This document shows, in pieces, positions 32,821 through 45,826 of a DNA stretch of 64,000 nt. The stretch's first letter is position 1; every line of letters starts with the position of its first letter. The position numbers and the translations under genes are program-made. The notes under the pieces were generated by a model. That model was not told where the DNA came from. It did not search any database and saw nothing but the letters and a program-made list of their open reading frames with translations. Source of the stretch: Nymphaea colorata (lineage: Eukaryota > Streptophyta > Magnoliopsida > Nymphaeales > Nymphaeaceae); contig NC_045144.1 in assembly GCF_008831285.2 (NCBI RefSeq), forward strand, positions 11,447,672 to 11,511,671, read 5' to 3'.

Positions 32821-33484
32821 ATGGTTTCCACCAGGCGCAGCTCTTCATCGGCGAAGCTTTCTACGCCATCGCCGGTGCCAAGCAGCAAGCATCTCAAGGT
32901 ATTCGGATGAAGCAAAGCTTTCCCAATTCTTGTTCGTTATTGTTTACCCATACTTGTGTTTGTTGTCTACTGAAACCCAACGTCTGGGTTCTGTGTTTTT
33001 CTTGGGGGGGTTGTTTTCCTTTGGGGTTTGAATTGGGGGAATCAGGCGGAGAACTTGCATCCGGAAGAGGTGCCCGTAGCACCCAGGGACGACGTGCTCA
33101 ACTCGAAAGAATTGGTGTCGTTGTCTTCACGATACCAGCTACCCTCTGATCCGGCGACCGGTACTGTGCAAGATCCGGCACCGGCTGAAACCCCAGCTTC
33201 CAATCTAGATGCCTTCCGTCGACAAACCGGTCGCGATGCCACCTCCTTCACCAGGTTTGTATCCCGAGTTCTGCGTGTGCCACTTGGGGAGAACGATGAT
33301 TGTGAAAACCTGCTTTCCTTAATCTTTTTCCGTTTTGCTTACCTTGGGCTTGTAGGTTCTTCACCGATGGAGGTGGAGAAATTGAAGACAGTGCCATCGA
33401 CATGGAATAATAGGTCGAAGAAAAGGACGCCTAATTTGGAATCGTTGACTGCATGGGGAAGACTTATATCACAGTATCCACAGG
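32821..33484 (+). pseudogene. FHA-domain AAA-ATPase, first three exons
   Basis: Exon 1, 32821-32898, starts MVSTRRSSSSAKLSTPSPVP and ends before GTATTC. Exon 2, 33046-33254, encodes AENLHPEEVPVAPRDDVLNS and on to RQTGRDATSFTR. Exon 3, about 33356-33484, encodes KKRTPNLESLTAWGRLISQYPQ before GTATGT. The basic serine-rich start and the WGRLISQYPQ block match the N-terminus of plant FHA/AAA-ATPases (Arabidopsis At4g02480, At1g02890 type), where the FHA domain follows directly. The exon 2 to exon 3 junction is off by one base as I read it, so either an indel or a different splice site is present. No FHA or AAA exon was found in the following 7 kb. It lies divergently from the P4-ATPase fragment. 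Confidence 0.6.
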
Positions 33485-35614
33485 TATGTTCCCCGATCCA
33501 CTTCCTCATTGCTGATCGAGTACATTGTTTTGTTGATTCTCCTGACTTCGGCTGTAGGTCATGTATAGGGAGGTTTTTACTGCCGCAATTTGGTCAGATT
33601 TCGGTTGTAGGCATCGGCTGTGTCGGTTGCATGTTGTGCTGATTCATTAACTAACATGGACTTGAGGTCCCTTCCAGGGATTTCTGTGTTTATAAAGTAT
33701 GGTGCCTTGATTTGAATTATGCTGTCATGCTTGTCAAGATCGTTAGTCTTGTATGCTGTTGCTCTGGACGGGAAATTTGGAAGTCTATGTCTGTTTCAGG
33801 CGAAGCAGTTTCCTCAGTTATCAGCTTAATAATTTTTTTCTCTGTACTGGATTCAAGAGTTTGGGATTTGCCTTGTCGCTTGGTCCTATTTCACAGTGTA
33901 GAAGGTAAACTCTAGGATTATCATTTGTCGTCAGTGTATGAAAATGAGTTCTCTAAGTGGTGTAGCTTGGTTCAGGCCTTTCACATACCTCTCAAATAGG
34001 ACGCAAGTCAACATATCCTGCAAATGAACGGCAGCATAAGGTCATGGTAAGGAGTAGGTAGATGACAGAAATGAAGTCAATTCCATTATGCCTCCATGTA
34101 CGACGACATTGTGTTTGGATGTGTTTTGCTAATGCTGTATTAGTTTGTGGTCAAGAATATATTTTAAGTTCATTTATGGCATCTTTCTATGGTCAGCCAA
34201 TTATATAAACGGATGAGGGCAAGTGAATGATTAGAAACCAGTGTCAGAGACAGTCCGTTATAGTTAATCTAAGAATGTTATGGCTTAGTAGTGTACATCT
34301 TCCCAAACAATTTTGTTATTTATATGAGGTTAAGGACCTAAGGTACTTGAGTAGAAAAGAGCATCCTCATTAGCCTATTGTGTTGAAACCTAGCATGTCA
34401 GTGGAAGCCTGGCAACTGGATGCGACTTATTGTTGTGGTTGGTTCCAAGTATGTTGGAGAACGCTTTCAATGTGCGAATTCTGACCAGTTAGTTATTTCA
34501 TACATGGAAGCTCTCAAGGTAATTTATTGTTGTAAATTGCACAAGCTGTTGGGAGTTGAGACTTGAGAGTCTTGAGACAGTTCAATCACCTACAAAATTA
34601 GTATTGAGATGCACTAGTGGATAATGCATACAGTGTTTCCACATTAGTGGGAAGGTTTTAGGATTTTTGATGTATAATGGTATAAACTCCATTCCCTTGC
34701 TTTTATTGCATTATTTCATATTTAAGAAATCTTCAAGTGGCCTAGTGGCTGGCACTTCAAGTCTTCTAATTAGTGTTGGGCTTCTTGGTCCGTCTGGTAG
34801 ATATTTTCTCCCATATATCCAAAATGAAATTGCCCTTTTTGCTTCGCTTAAATTACCTTGATGCTTGAGATGTGATGTTATCCAGCATATTGGCACATAA
34901 CATTTTCTATTGCTGTTTGTTTTTTGTTTAAGGAGCCAACATGGTGACTCTGGTAGTTAAACAGAAATCTGAAGAAATGTAGAGAAAAGATAATCTCCAC
35001 TGAGTTAGTACTAAAATACTGATTATACATATTGTGGAAAATTGAAAGAGAAAACAGAAAAGAGAATCCCCTCTGATGGTCTGACATTGATTGAAACTCG
35101 GTCTGAGTCATCAAGTTGACCCGTTAAGTCATGAGTCGTAAATGGACGAGTCGAGTCCCGAGTCACTGAGTTTTAAAACATTGCGCGATATGTGTTTGTA
35201 TATGTATATATGTACAATAACAGCATGTGTTTATACATAATGGTATTTTATCTTTATTACGTTTGGCATTTTAATGTTGTGTTTCCATTCTTTTTGTTTT
35301 CTTTTGTTTTAGTTGACCAACTTTGAGTGATTCAAACCAACTAGTACAACTAGATTTTAGGGACTTGGCTAACTTTTGTGTGATATCATATTATGAAGGT
35401 GAGATTTGGAGACATTTGTCTGCAGGATTAGATTAAAGTTATTGCTCCTTTAAAAGCTAGGAAATCAATTATGCCTCAGTCTGTTTATTCCCTCCTCTTT
35501 ATGATGCTTCTACAGTGCGCATTTATTTTTGGGCTGTAGAAGTTGATTTAGAAATTAGAATTCCAGATTTATTACACACGGTGGAAGTATTAGTCAATTG
35601 TGTGTTTTCAGTCG

Positions 35615-35784
35615 ACTTAATTTGCTATTTATTTTAAATGTGCATTTGTCAGTGTGAATTCAAATTTTATTTTAAAATTTTATACGAACCCTATTTTGAT
35701 TGTCAGGACCATGAAATTCATGGAAGTACAGAAAACTGAGATTAGGGCAAGAGCCTTTGGTGGAGTCATACGTGAGCTGGTGTA
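35615..35784 (+). repeat. Inverted repeat arm, partner at 44599-44769
   Basis: About 170 bp containing 'ggaccatgaaattcatggaa'. The reverse complement lies at 44599-44769 with high similarity. The pair flanks 8.8 kb that include the first aspartic protease. Confidence 0.75.
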
Positions 35785-35844
35785 GGCAGTACCCAAATTT
35801 TTTGACTGAACATCGCTTGAGTCACCGACCTGAGTTTGATAGTG

Positions 35845-35965
35845 CCCATGTGGGCACTATGATGTGACTGGAACTGAGTCAGCTTTATCACAATATAATT
35901 TTTCACTAACTGGTATGGGTAAATATGGTGCACACCGACGAACCCTTAGCTCCGCTACTGCCCTT
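35845..35965 (+). repeat. Dispersed direct repeat, partner at 39078-39200
   Basis: Both copies contain 'gtgggcactatgatgtgac' followed by collinear diverged sequence with 'atcacaatata' and 'ggtgcaca'. A transposon relic of unknown class. Confidence 0.65.
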
Positions 35966-36401
35966 ATTACAACATAGTCGCCTCACGAAATGTTACAATG
36001 TCAGCTGGTGTCTAGAAATTAGTGACATAGACAGTGGATTAGTTTATTTATTTAATTACCTATTTGACATTTCAATAAAGCGAGGGGCTCCCTCGGCAGT
36101 TTCCCAGCAAAAAATTACCTACTTGATATCACAAGCAGTGGCTGCCAGGTGGGCATGCAGACCAATTACATTATTATACTTGAACATATATGTTAGGTAC
36201 GGGAAAACTATATATGTTACACTTAGAACATGATAGCTCGATTGCAAGATAATCTAAGCAAGGTTATCATTCAAGTTTCAGTTTGAGTGAAAACTGAAAT
36301 CCGGCATCCGATAATGCCCATGCCCACGTGAGTAGAGCCAAATGTCCATCAACTGGCATAGTGCTTCCACCCTAGTTGCACTAGTATAGCACATCCGGAA
36401 T

Positions 36402-36450
36402 TGTGTGTGTGTGTGTGTGTATATATATATTATATATATATATATATGTA
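36402..36450. repeat. TG/TA microsatellite
   Basis: About nine TG units followed by about 15 TA units. Confidence 0.9.
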
Positions 36451-39077
36451 TATATAATTTTCAATGACATTGCTATCTCTTTTATAAGGACCGCGTTCTA
36501 GGTAACGTGAATAGCATTAAAATAGGAATGGGAAAGTTGGTCAATCAAACCAAGGCATCTTTCAGATGTGGTTTCATTAGCATATCAGTCTTCTATATGC
36601 TGATAGAACTGTAATATCAACGATGATAGAACTGTCATATCATGTAAAGTAATGGTTCCTATTCAACAGGGTGGTTCCTCTCTTTTTTGACATGTCTACC
36701 ACCGAAAGTGAAAATGTGGTGGAAGAAAGAAACAAAGAAACAGCACCATGGCATTTGAGTTCTCTTGCATGTATAGAGATAGAGAGAGAGACGGACAGAG
36801 AAAGAGATAGGTATTACATGTTTTATTCTTATTTTAAATAGTAGTCCACACTGGCGAGTGGGAGAGAGAGATGAGCTTATGGGCGCACCCAAGTAATTTT
36901 ATAGGAAATAAGTAATTTTATAGGAAATGAAACACGGATTAAACAATGTGCCAGCCTGTTAAGCCCAAAGAAAAAAGACACAAAAATACAATTGGCCTCA
37001 TAGATGGCTGATTTTTTGAAATTATTGGGTTGTACAAAAGGGTAGATTGATATGGTAGAAACTTTTGGTAAAATGGATTTAGGTTAAGGATTCATGACTT
37101 ACCCATTGAGTGACTTTGGCACTAGATATTTCCACAATGAGTACTACCACGTCCGGATTCAATAGATTTGTTGTTATTCTAGGCTTCCTTATCCTTTTAA
37201 GGGAAGGTTTATGGTAAAGAAAATCCAATGCCTTTTTGGTCCGTTTTTTGAAATTGTAAACAAAAGCAAGACCTAGAAACGAAATGTTTTCTCTTTCTTT
37301 GTCCATCCTTTCCTCACTTTTCTCCTTTCCCTTTCTGTTCTAGCCATCATCCAAGGCATTTGGATGATGAATTTTTGCCAACCAAACATTTTTCAAAAAT
37401 GTGGACTAGTGTGTGGGCCTCTTTAAAGTAGTTTTTTTGTGGGAAGGAGGCCACAAGGGTTCTACCCATCTGATGGAGGCGACTCATAAATATCAGTGCC
37501 ACCTTTAAAGGTGACCTCCCATAACACCTGTTGAGAGCAGCTAGCAGGAGTAGAGGCAGGTATAGGTTAAGTGTCGCTATACTGATGCATAATTTTTTTT
37601 GTACGTCAATATGGTTAATGATTAAAATAACTTTAATTCACATTAAAAAAAAATTGTAAAGACAAAATGGAAAGTAGAAAAAAGTAAAAAGACTAACGAG
37701 AATATTTTTAATAAATTACCAAAATATTCTTCTCTCCTTTGATGGACACAACACTTTCTATCGATAAGTATTGGTAATTACATAAATTTTAAAAACTTTT
37801 TATTTTTATGTTAATGTTTTTGAACAAATTTTCTCATTCTTTAAAAATTGAAAAATTTATACCTAGTGTCCTTTATCTAGAATTTTGTTCTTCTGTCTGG
37901 GCTCCTAACCTCCTATGCTGAAGATAATTGAATAAAGCAGTTAAGTGGGATTGCTGCTGGCTGCCCATAGATCTGATATGTAGACCAGCAAGCGTGAAAT
38001 ATTGCAGATAAAGCTTTCTCTTAGTGGCTTCACTCATTTACATGGAAGTCAAGGTTGGCGCCTGCTTGACTTTGTGCTTCATCACATCCTGCCAAGGTCG
38101 GCTTGTTCTTTCAACATCAACCACGAGTCAAAGCCGACCAACATGGGCCAGCTGCAATCATAAAGGCCGTGAAGGCTCAATTGTTGGTAAATGATTGCCA
38201 TGGGCCAGACCCGACTAGCATTCAGTTGACCATATTTTTTGTGTTAAGACTGAACCAATTAAAAAAATAACAGTCTATAGAGATCTTCCCTAGCATCAGG
38301 TGAGCAAGAGGGGTATTTCATACTACCGCTCAACAAGATGGCCGAAACCTTAGCCTTACCTCCATTTCCCTAGAGCCTATTCTGTATCAGGTGTCCCACG
38401 ATTGCTGGTTCATTCAAATTCAACAAAATCAGTTTCTATGATGGTAAATCCTAAAAAAAATGTACTTGTTTCAGCATCGGAAATAATTGTGCAAAGGTCT
38501 TCCCAGATAGAAAGCATACTAGAAGCATCAAACAAAGCAATGCTAGAGGGAATATATATATATGTGTGTGTGTGTGTTTGTGTATTGAAATCACAGCTGT
38601 TTCTATGCTCGGATGGTTATTTTGTGTTGTTAAAAACTGCCACAAAAGTTGTATTCCATCCTTGAAAACCATGGTCAAGCAATTGATCATTGCAAATGCA
38701 TCTTTTGCAATGGTTTTTATCAACACCAAGCAAAAAAATAACCATCCAGCCGTAGAGGTTTGTCTTAATTGGACACAAAGGCCAGTTCAAAGAGAAAAAA
38801 ATAGGCCAACTTTTATTTGAATCCCTTGAATATTCAGAAATGATCTCGCCAATCCATTGTTGATCACCCATTTTAATCGTTAAACATGTTTAAAGTATGA
38901 TGACATTCCTCTATTTTCCAGTCAACCTTCTAGAATAGATGGATCATATGAATATCCCATAAAAAAATTGATTTCTCATGACACAAATAAGCTCATGCTA
39001 CCCGCCAACTTGTGATCTCAACCCGTTTTTTAGTGGCGGAGCAAAGACTTTTTGGCTGGAGGGCACGTGAGTCACAT

Positions 39078-39200
39078 CAAACGTGGGCACTATGATGTGA
39101 CAGCAAGTGGGTCCAGCATCATCACAATATACTTTTGACTGACTGGTATAGGCAATGGTGCACAGCAACCCACACTTAGCTTCAATACTTTCCCTCTTAC
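39078..39200 (+). repeat. Dispersed direct repeat, partner at 35845-35965
   Basis: Diverged second copy in the same orientation. Confidence 0.65.
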
Positions 39201-39476
39201 AGCATGTTCAACGCTTACTGTAGGTAACGTAAGGGATACTGTTCTAGATCAATTTGTGATTGCCCAAATTATAAAGAACAGCACACAAACAATAATATAT
39301 CGAAGCAAAAAAGAGCAGGAGAATGATGTCAAAAGATGACTACATGCTATTATAGATAGCCTGGCCCGAGAGAATGGCACGAACAAACAAACGGTCAACT
39401 GCTCTTTTAGGGGGCGTTTGATGGTTTGGAATTTTGATTTAAGAATGAAATGCAAGTCCAACTTCAACTCAAACAT

Positions 39477-39580
39477 GAAACCTTTTACAGTCTTGAGAGT
39501 GGATAAACATCACTCAATGCAAGACTTTGATAACATAAAATATTGTTAGTAGCCATGTAACGCCAGCCAATTACTGATAA
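39477..39580 (+). repeat. Dispersed direct repeat, partner at 58006-58105
   Basis: Both copies share 'cagtctt.ag..tggataaa' and 'atattg.tagt.gccat' in collinear order, about 100 bp. Confidence 0.6.
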
Positions 39581-40569
39581 TATATATATATATTCTGGCC
39601 ATATTCACATTCACCCACTTAATGGTTGAGAGAAAGATGAAGAAAAAAAAGTATAAACTAATACTAGATGACAAAAATACCCATTACTTTTTTTTTCTTT
39701 AGTTTTCTCTCGTCAATTCATTATAATGAATCAAATAGTCCTTATGAACAAGTAGAGTAACATTGAATAATCAGAGTCCCCATTTGTTTTTTTGCTATAT
39801 ATATAAAAATATAAAAGAGGCATATGATATGGCCAAAATGGACATAGCATACCTGCAAACCCTCACTGCATGAGCCTCTGCCCCATGAACTATCACCAGA
39901 TGAGAGCCCATAATATCATGGGGTGGAAAGACATTTGTATATATATATGTATAGAGAGAGATCGTGTGGGAGAAAGATTTTCCAATCACTTCAAGGTTCA
40001 CGGTTTAAGGAGGTCAATGGACAGGTTTTGGAGCAGGGACTACCATGTGTTACAGGGACAGAGCCAAAAAAATTTCATGAGAAGGGCCGAATTAATGTTT
40101 CTAAATTTTGACTAAGGTCAAAATATGATTTTTCAAAAATTTTATATAGGACAAGTGAAATTTACTAAAATTTACATATAGATTTTTTTAAAAAAAAAAA
40201 TTGAGGTGGGCCAGGGCCATGCGAGCCTCCCTTGGCTCCAACCCTGATGCCTAAAAAAAATTTTCAAACACCACTAGGACAATCTCTTCTTCCAACGTAT
40301 TCAACAGTTATTGCGGTCACCTTAAGTAATACGTTAAAGTGTCTGCAGCCTTCCTTTTGTGTTTAAAAGTCTTCAAATATTTGTGATTGTTTTACCTAAG
40401 CTTAACAATTGAAAATGCTACCACTTTTCTCCATTGTGATGGTTACTGGTTACACAAAGGAATATGTAACTCATATCAGCCACATGTCTGTTGTTTTTTT
40501 CTTTTTTTGCATAATTTTCAAATCCAAATCCTTCCGTTCATCAGCGGCCACCATAACTATGACTTCTGT

Positions 40570-40577
40570 TATAAATA
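40570..40577 (+). promoter_or_regulatory. Probable TATA box of the aspartic protease
   Basis: TATAAATA, 44 bases upstream of the ATG at 40621, which implies a short 5' untranslated region. Confidence 0.5.
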
Positions 40578-40620
40578 CCAACACATTTATCCTTAGTACA
40601 GCAACCTTTTAGTCCTCACC

Positions 40621-41972
40621 ATGGCAGCGTTCTTCTCCCCCTTAGCATTCAGCCTCCTACTGCAGCTGCTCTTACTTGCAATACTTCCTAACCCTACCAC
40701 AATCTTCACTTCCAAACCTCTCGGCTTCTCTATAGACCTCATTCATCGAGACTCATCCCTGTCACCTCTCTATGACCCTTCATCCACTCTAGCTCAACGA
40801 GCTGAGCAGGCGAATCTGCGCTCCATGTTGTGCTCCCGCAGCATTGCTTCACGGTTTACCAATACCTCCAGCGTGATCTCCAGCCCCGTGATGGCTGGTC
40901 CCGGTGAGTTTCTCGTGAAGCTCTCGCTAGGTACCCTATCCAGCCTGTACTGGGCCATTATAGACACTGCTAGCAACCTCAAATGGGCAACATGCTGCCA
41001 TTGTGATAACTGCCCCGTCAAAACACTAATGTTTGATCCACTTCACTCGTCCACCTACAAGAACCAGAGATGCTCCACCCGCTTTTGCATGGAATTGCGG
41101 AACCATCGTTGCACTAGCGACCCACTTTGCTGGTTCTGATATTCCTTGGAGACAATTCCAAAGTAGAAGGGGTCCTAGCCTCCGAGACACTCTTGTTTGA
41201 CAATGGTGCCAACACCATCAAGCATGAAGGAATTGTCTTTGGTTGTGTTCATCATGAAGATAATCCTGAGTCTGCCCTGCGTAAAGTTCCTGGCCTTGTT
41301 GGCCTTGGCCGTGGTCCTCTCTCTCTTGTTAAACAGATTGGCTCTTCCATTGATGACAAATTTGCTTACTGTCTTCCTCCATATAGCAATGAAAACAATT
41401 CCACGGGACAGCTCAAATTCAGCGAAGACACAGAGTTTTCAGGCACACAAGAGGTTCAAGAGACGCCGATGGCATCAGATGGTGGTGAAGGCAGCTTTTA
41501 TGTGCTCATCCTGACAGACATAAGTGTTGGGAACAGCAGACTCAACATACAATTTGGTGGTGCACAGACGACTGCATTGTTGGGAGATGCTAGATCGATC
41601 ATCATAGACTCGGGTACCAGCCTGACTTTTCTTGCCAAAGATGTGTATGGTCAAGTGGCAAATGCAGTGGCTAATGTCATAAACCATGAACACTTCTATC
41701 CTCCTGAGCAAGATTTGCTGTGTTACCATGTAGAGGACAATGCTGATCCATATGAAGGGTTGCTGGAGATGACCTTTCATTTCACTAATGCAGACTGGAA
41801 GCTGCCACCTTCAAATATCCTTGGAATGTTTAGAAGTGGAATCACCTGCTTAGCCATTAAAGATGGAGAGATGCCCATCTTTGGGAATATTGCGCAGCAA
41901 AACATGCATGTCAAGTATGATCTGGGCAACAGAATGCTTTCTTTTGCACCAACTGAATGTACACAGGGTTAA
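40621..41972 (+). pseudogene. Nepenthesin-type aspartic protease (family A1B), broken
   Basis: A single-exon gene of about 450 codons, the usual length for CDR1/nepenthesin-like secreted proteases. The start MAAFFSPLAFSLLLQLLLLA is a clear signal peptide, followed by the propeptide block LGFSIDLIHRDSSLSPLYDP. The first catalytic motif reads IIDTASNLKW: DTA where DTG is required. The second, IIDSGTSLTF, is intact. Cysteine-rich blocks, FGCVHHED, GLVGLGRGPLSLVKQIG, KFAYCLPPY and the C-terminal GNIAQQNMHVKYDL are present. A frameshift at about 41130-41150 separates the N-terminal third (stop at 41137-41139) from the rest. The altered active site and the frameshift both argue for a pseudogene. 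A second copy lies at 46436-48290 on the other strand. Confidence 0.9.
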
Positions 41973-44143
41973 GGTCCAGCCATGAAAAAAGTCCAACATG
42001 TAGAAATGTATTGTTTATCGTACGAACAAAAGTTCTAGACTTTTGTCACATATAAGTAAGGGTTTTATTTGGTCATAATTATGTGTTTCTGGTTATTGCA
42101 CGTTCAACTCTCTCCCTCCCCCTCTTGTGGATCTAAAAGTTAGAATCTTAGAAATGACACATTTTGTATATCTTTCATTATCTTTTCCCCTAGTCTGACT
42201 ACATTTGATCATTTTGAAGTTTTTTTCTGTGTGAAACTGAAAAGTCTTATAATAATGCCATGTTAATTCTTTTCAAATACGAGGTTGATGTTTTATTTTA
42301 TTTGGCTTTAAAGGTGGTGTTGCAAGAAACAATAGAGGGCATCTTAGATTATCTTGAAAGGGAAGTGCGGATACCTATAAGCTAGTTTGGTGGTATTTGC
42401 TACACTTTTTTTACACACGAGTCCTGTAAGTGTGTCTTGTAAGTAATAGCTAAGTCAAAGAGAATATCGAGTGTTTTTAGTAGGTGCAGGCAGCTACAAA
42501 GCATTCTACATTTCAAGCATGCATTTTTACCATATCTTCTGCTCGTTTTGTTTTGGATATTCTTTTGTTGATTAAATTCTCTGGGTCTTTGAAAATGGGT
42601 GAAGTAGATTGTGGCTAACCTTTGTAATCTTATAACTCTCTCTAACGATCTATATTCAGCGATTCAATATGGTTTCAAATCTGATATTTGGTCTCTTCTC
42701 TCTCTCATCTTTTCCATGATGGCCAATTTTTTGTATGATAATTGTACTAATTTTTTTAGTATAAGTTTTGGATATGGTTTGCAAATTGCTTATATGAGAT
42801 GGCTGCACATCGTCCAGCATTCAAAGCTTTTGTAAGACCTACTTTCTTTGATCCATTCCACATACTTTGTATGCATGAATATATTTATTTGGAAATCAAT
42901 ACAATCTACTTATTTATTAAGAATTTTATGACTTTGTACTTTTTGATATGCCACCTTATACTGAACAACTTCAAGGCCTTCCTCCTGCAACACATGGGTA
43001 AGATGATTATTCAGTCTCATTACTATGGAGCACTGGTATAGATGTAAGAATTCCTCTTTGCTGATGTCCGTGCCCCAATTGCTGCTCATGGAGCGTCCAA
43101 GATCTTTTGGGCTTATAGCTTACCTTCTTGCTATTTTTAGTAACCTTACTTGGTCTACTTAATCCTTTCTCTCGATCTTATCTTGGTATATCTTCTATTA
43201 ATGCTGATTTTATTTCTAGAATGTGGTTACAGGTGGCCAATGCACTCAAAAAATAGAATGTATTGGTGAAATTATAAATATAATTCTTAAGACTGGTGGC
43301 ACACCTATCTGTTTGAGACATGGTGCATTTGCAAAGAGCTGCCACTCTTTAATGTAACAATATATATTCTCATGATTTGGTTTGTAAACTACTTTGCTTC
43401 TAATACCTTAGGACTGTAACAGTTTGAATTTCCGAATTTCCTCCTTTTCTTTGTAATTTCATCAGTATCAAGTCAATTTTAGTCGGAACTTGCATTTTGT
43501 CCCTTGGTGGCATGAAGCTGGTTTTGACTTAGTGGATCATGAGTTAATTTCTCTTCTAGAGAACATCTGAGTCATCCCATCAGATCTGAACTAGTTATGG
43601 TCCTATCAGGCACTGCAGATGTGGATGTGAGCAAGGAGCGGAGAGTTATTCAAGATCTAGACTCGATGGGCATGATTGATTGACAGAAGCTTGTCCTTTC
43701 TAATGTGCATGCTAGATTAGTTTCTTCCTCTTGTAGAAGCTTGTCCTATCGATTGAGGCTGGATAGTTTCTTTGTGCTGAAAACTGATCTATTCTTTGAT
43801 CTTGGATCTTGTAGGCAGAAGTTGATGTGGAAATCAAGAAGCTCCCGCCCAATATTGTTGAAGGAAACCCATGCTTGGATTACATCAAATACATCATTTT
43901 TCCATGGCTGGGAAGTTTGAAGTAGAATGGGAGGAATGGTGGAAACAAGTAAGTTTTAACGATTCTTTATTTTATAAATTTATTCTTCATTCAGACTTGA
44001 TAGGGATGTCTAATCTGAATCTGTCGTTATCCATGTTGATAATCTGTCTAATCAGACTTGGTGTGAAGGATTTTGATAATCCTTGTTTTGTTTACTGACA
44101 AATGCTTGGTGGGCCATTACAGATCCTTTGATGGCATTTTCAT

Positions 44144-44300
44144 ATGATCCGATCAGGTCGACTGAAAACTGGATTGGCCAGGTCATTCCTCAATATTCAA
44201 GGGATTCAAATAAAAGTCAAGAAGAATGAGGAGAGAAGGGTGGTGGAGGAGGAGAAACTGAACTTTAGCCACCAGCATTGTCATGGGATGTCGATGCTGC
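44144..44300 (+). repeat. Dispersed repeat shared with 56861-57170 and 62402-62452
   Basis: Contains 'ggtcgactgaaaactgg' and, 65 bases on, 'ggagaaactgaactttagcc' followed by 'accagcattgtcatggga'. The second block recurs at 56861-56910 (plus) and 62402-62452 (minus); the first recurs in reverse complement near 57140-57165. Confidence 0.65.
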
Positions 44301-44598
44301 TTGAGTTTTCGACACTGACGGTCAAAGGCGAAGCTACCAATTGGTAACATATTTATTACATGATTAAGAAAAAACTTAGTACAATCAATTATCAGAAACT
44401 TCATTATTTTATCATCTAGCTAGTTCCACCTCCAACCATGGTTAGTGGCAGCTAGAGTTAGGAATGTTGGACTTAGAGGCACTAATTTAAAGAATCTCAT
44501 ACCTATAGGGTCACTGGTGCATATAAAGAAGCAAGTAGTTGAAAGCTTACGTAAAAAGGAAAATAAAGAAATTTGATAGGACCATTTGGGCAACTAAC

Positions 44599-44769
44599 TA
44601 CACCAGGCCACGTATGACTCCACCAAAGGCTCTAGGCCCAATCTCAATTTTCTGTACTTCCATGAATTTCATGGTCCTGACAATCAAAATAGGGTGCGTA
44701 TAAAATTTTAAAATAAAATTTGAATTCACACTGACAAATGCACATTTAAAATAAATAGCAAATTAAGTA
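44599..44769 (-). repeat. Inverted repeat arm, partner at 35615-35784
   Basis: Reverse-complement copy of the 35615 arm, including 'ttccatgaatttcatggtcc'. Confidence 0.75.
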
Positions 44770-45673
44770 GATTACTTGTTTGATGATTGAATGCAGTGCG
44801 GAACCTTCAACAATATATATTTATTTGAATAATAGTGAAAATGAATCCATTATATAGACCATTCGTTTCTAATAAATGTTTATAACAACCGGAATCAGAA
44901 CCGAAACCCAAAGTGAAACAACCTGCAGGCTGTCGGTAAGATAAATCGGTATACTATATTTAAAAAAATAAGTGAAAAATAGAAAAGAAAACATCTTAAA
45001 AGTATTTAAAGATAAATAAATAACAACATGGGGCAACAGCCACTGGATAAAACAGGTTTGCCAAACAATTCAAATTGACATAAATTAATTCAGGGCAACT
45101 TTTATAAACACTGTTCTCAAATGCATGACATTTTAGTGGACCTCTTGCTTGTGGAGAAAACTCTTCTTTGTTACGGGTGAGTGGGAGTGAACCTGCCAGC
45201 TGCATGCATGAGGGGCAGAAGCTCTACTCATCCCCGTTACCCACCAGCATTTATGGTTCATTGAGAATAATGCTCATGGTATTGGAACTGACTACCTGAC
45301 TCTCAACAAACTCTTAACTCGACCAGTTATGCTACTCTTCTCGGAGTAACCTGATCTCTTTGTTTGACCCTATGAAAAAGAGTACATATAAGACTATTGA
45401 AGCTTACAACTTTCTGGAGGTAAAGCCTTTTGTTTAACCTGTGCTGACACTTTTAAATCCTCTTAGATGGAACTTGTTAAGAATAATATTCTGTTTTTTT
45501 TTTAAATATATATATAAAAGCACCATATTCTTATTTCAAGAAACGTAACTGCATTTCAATTAACAAAAAAATTAATCTTCTAATGAATTAAGCGCAGAGC
45601 AGGTACTATATGTTCCGAATTTTAGCTACACATGCACTCGTTTAATATTCTTCAGTGATCCCAAAATCTGTTC

Positions 45674-45826
45674 CAAACATGTGTCAGCAACTTGAAAATA
45701 TGTCGTTGTGTACTAAATCCATCCCATACATGTGTCAGGGACTCAAGAATATGTCGCTGTGTACTAAATCCGTTCCAAACATGTGTAAGGGACTCAAAAA
45801 TATGTTGCTAGCCAGTACACTGTGCA
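45674..45826. repeat. Short tandem repeat, 51-bp unit, three copies
   Basis: The unit runs from 'cca.acatgtgtcag' to 'gtgtactaaatcc'. The 51-bp length keeps one frame open across all three copies (a 17-residue repeat), but there is no gene context. Confidence 0.8.

Larger units (their letters stand above)
33485..40560. other. Intergenic, repeat-rich sequence
   Basis: No coding region I can support. It holds an arm of an inverted repeat (35615-35784), a direct repeat pair (35845-35965 with 39078-39200), a copy of another direct repeat (39477-39580, partner at 58006-58105), and a TG/TA microsatellite (36402-36450). Short open frames here have no recognisable family. Confidence 0.6.
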
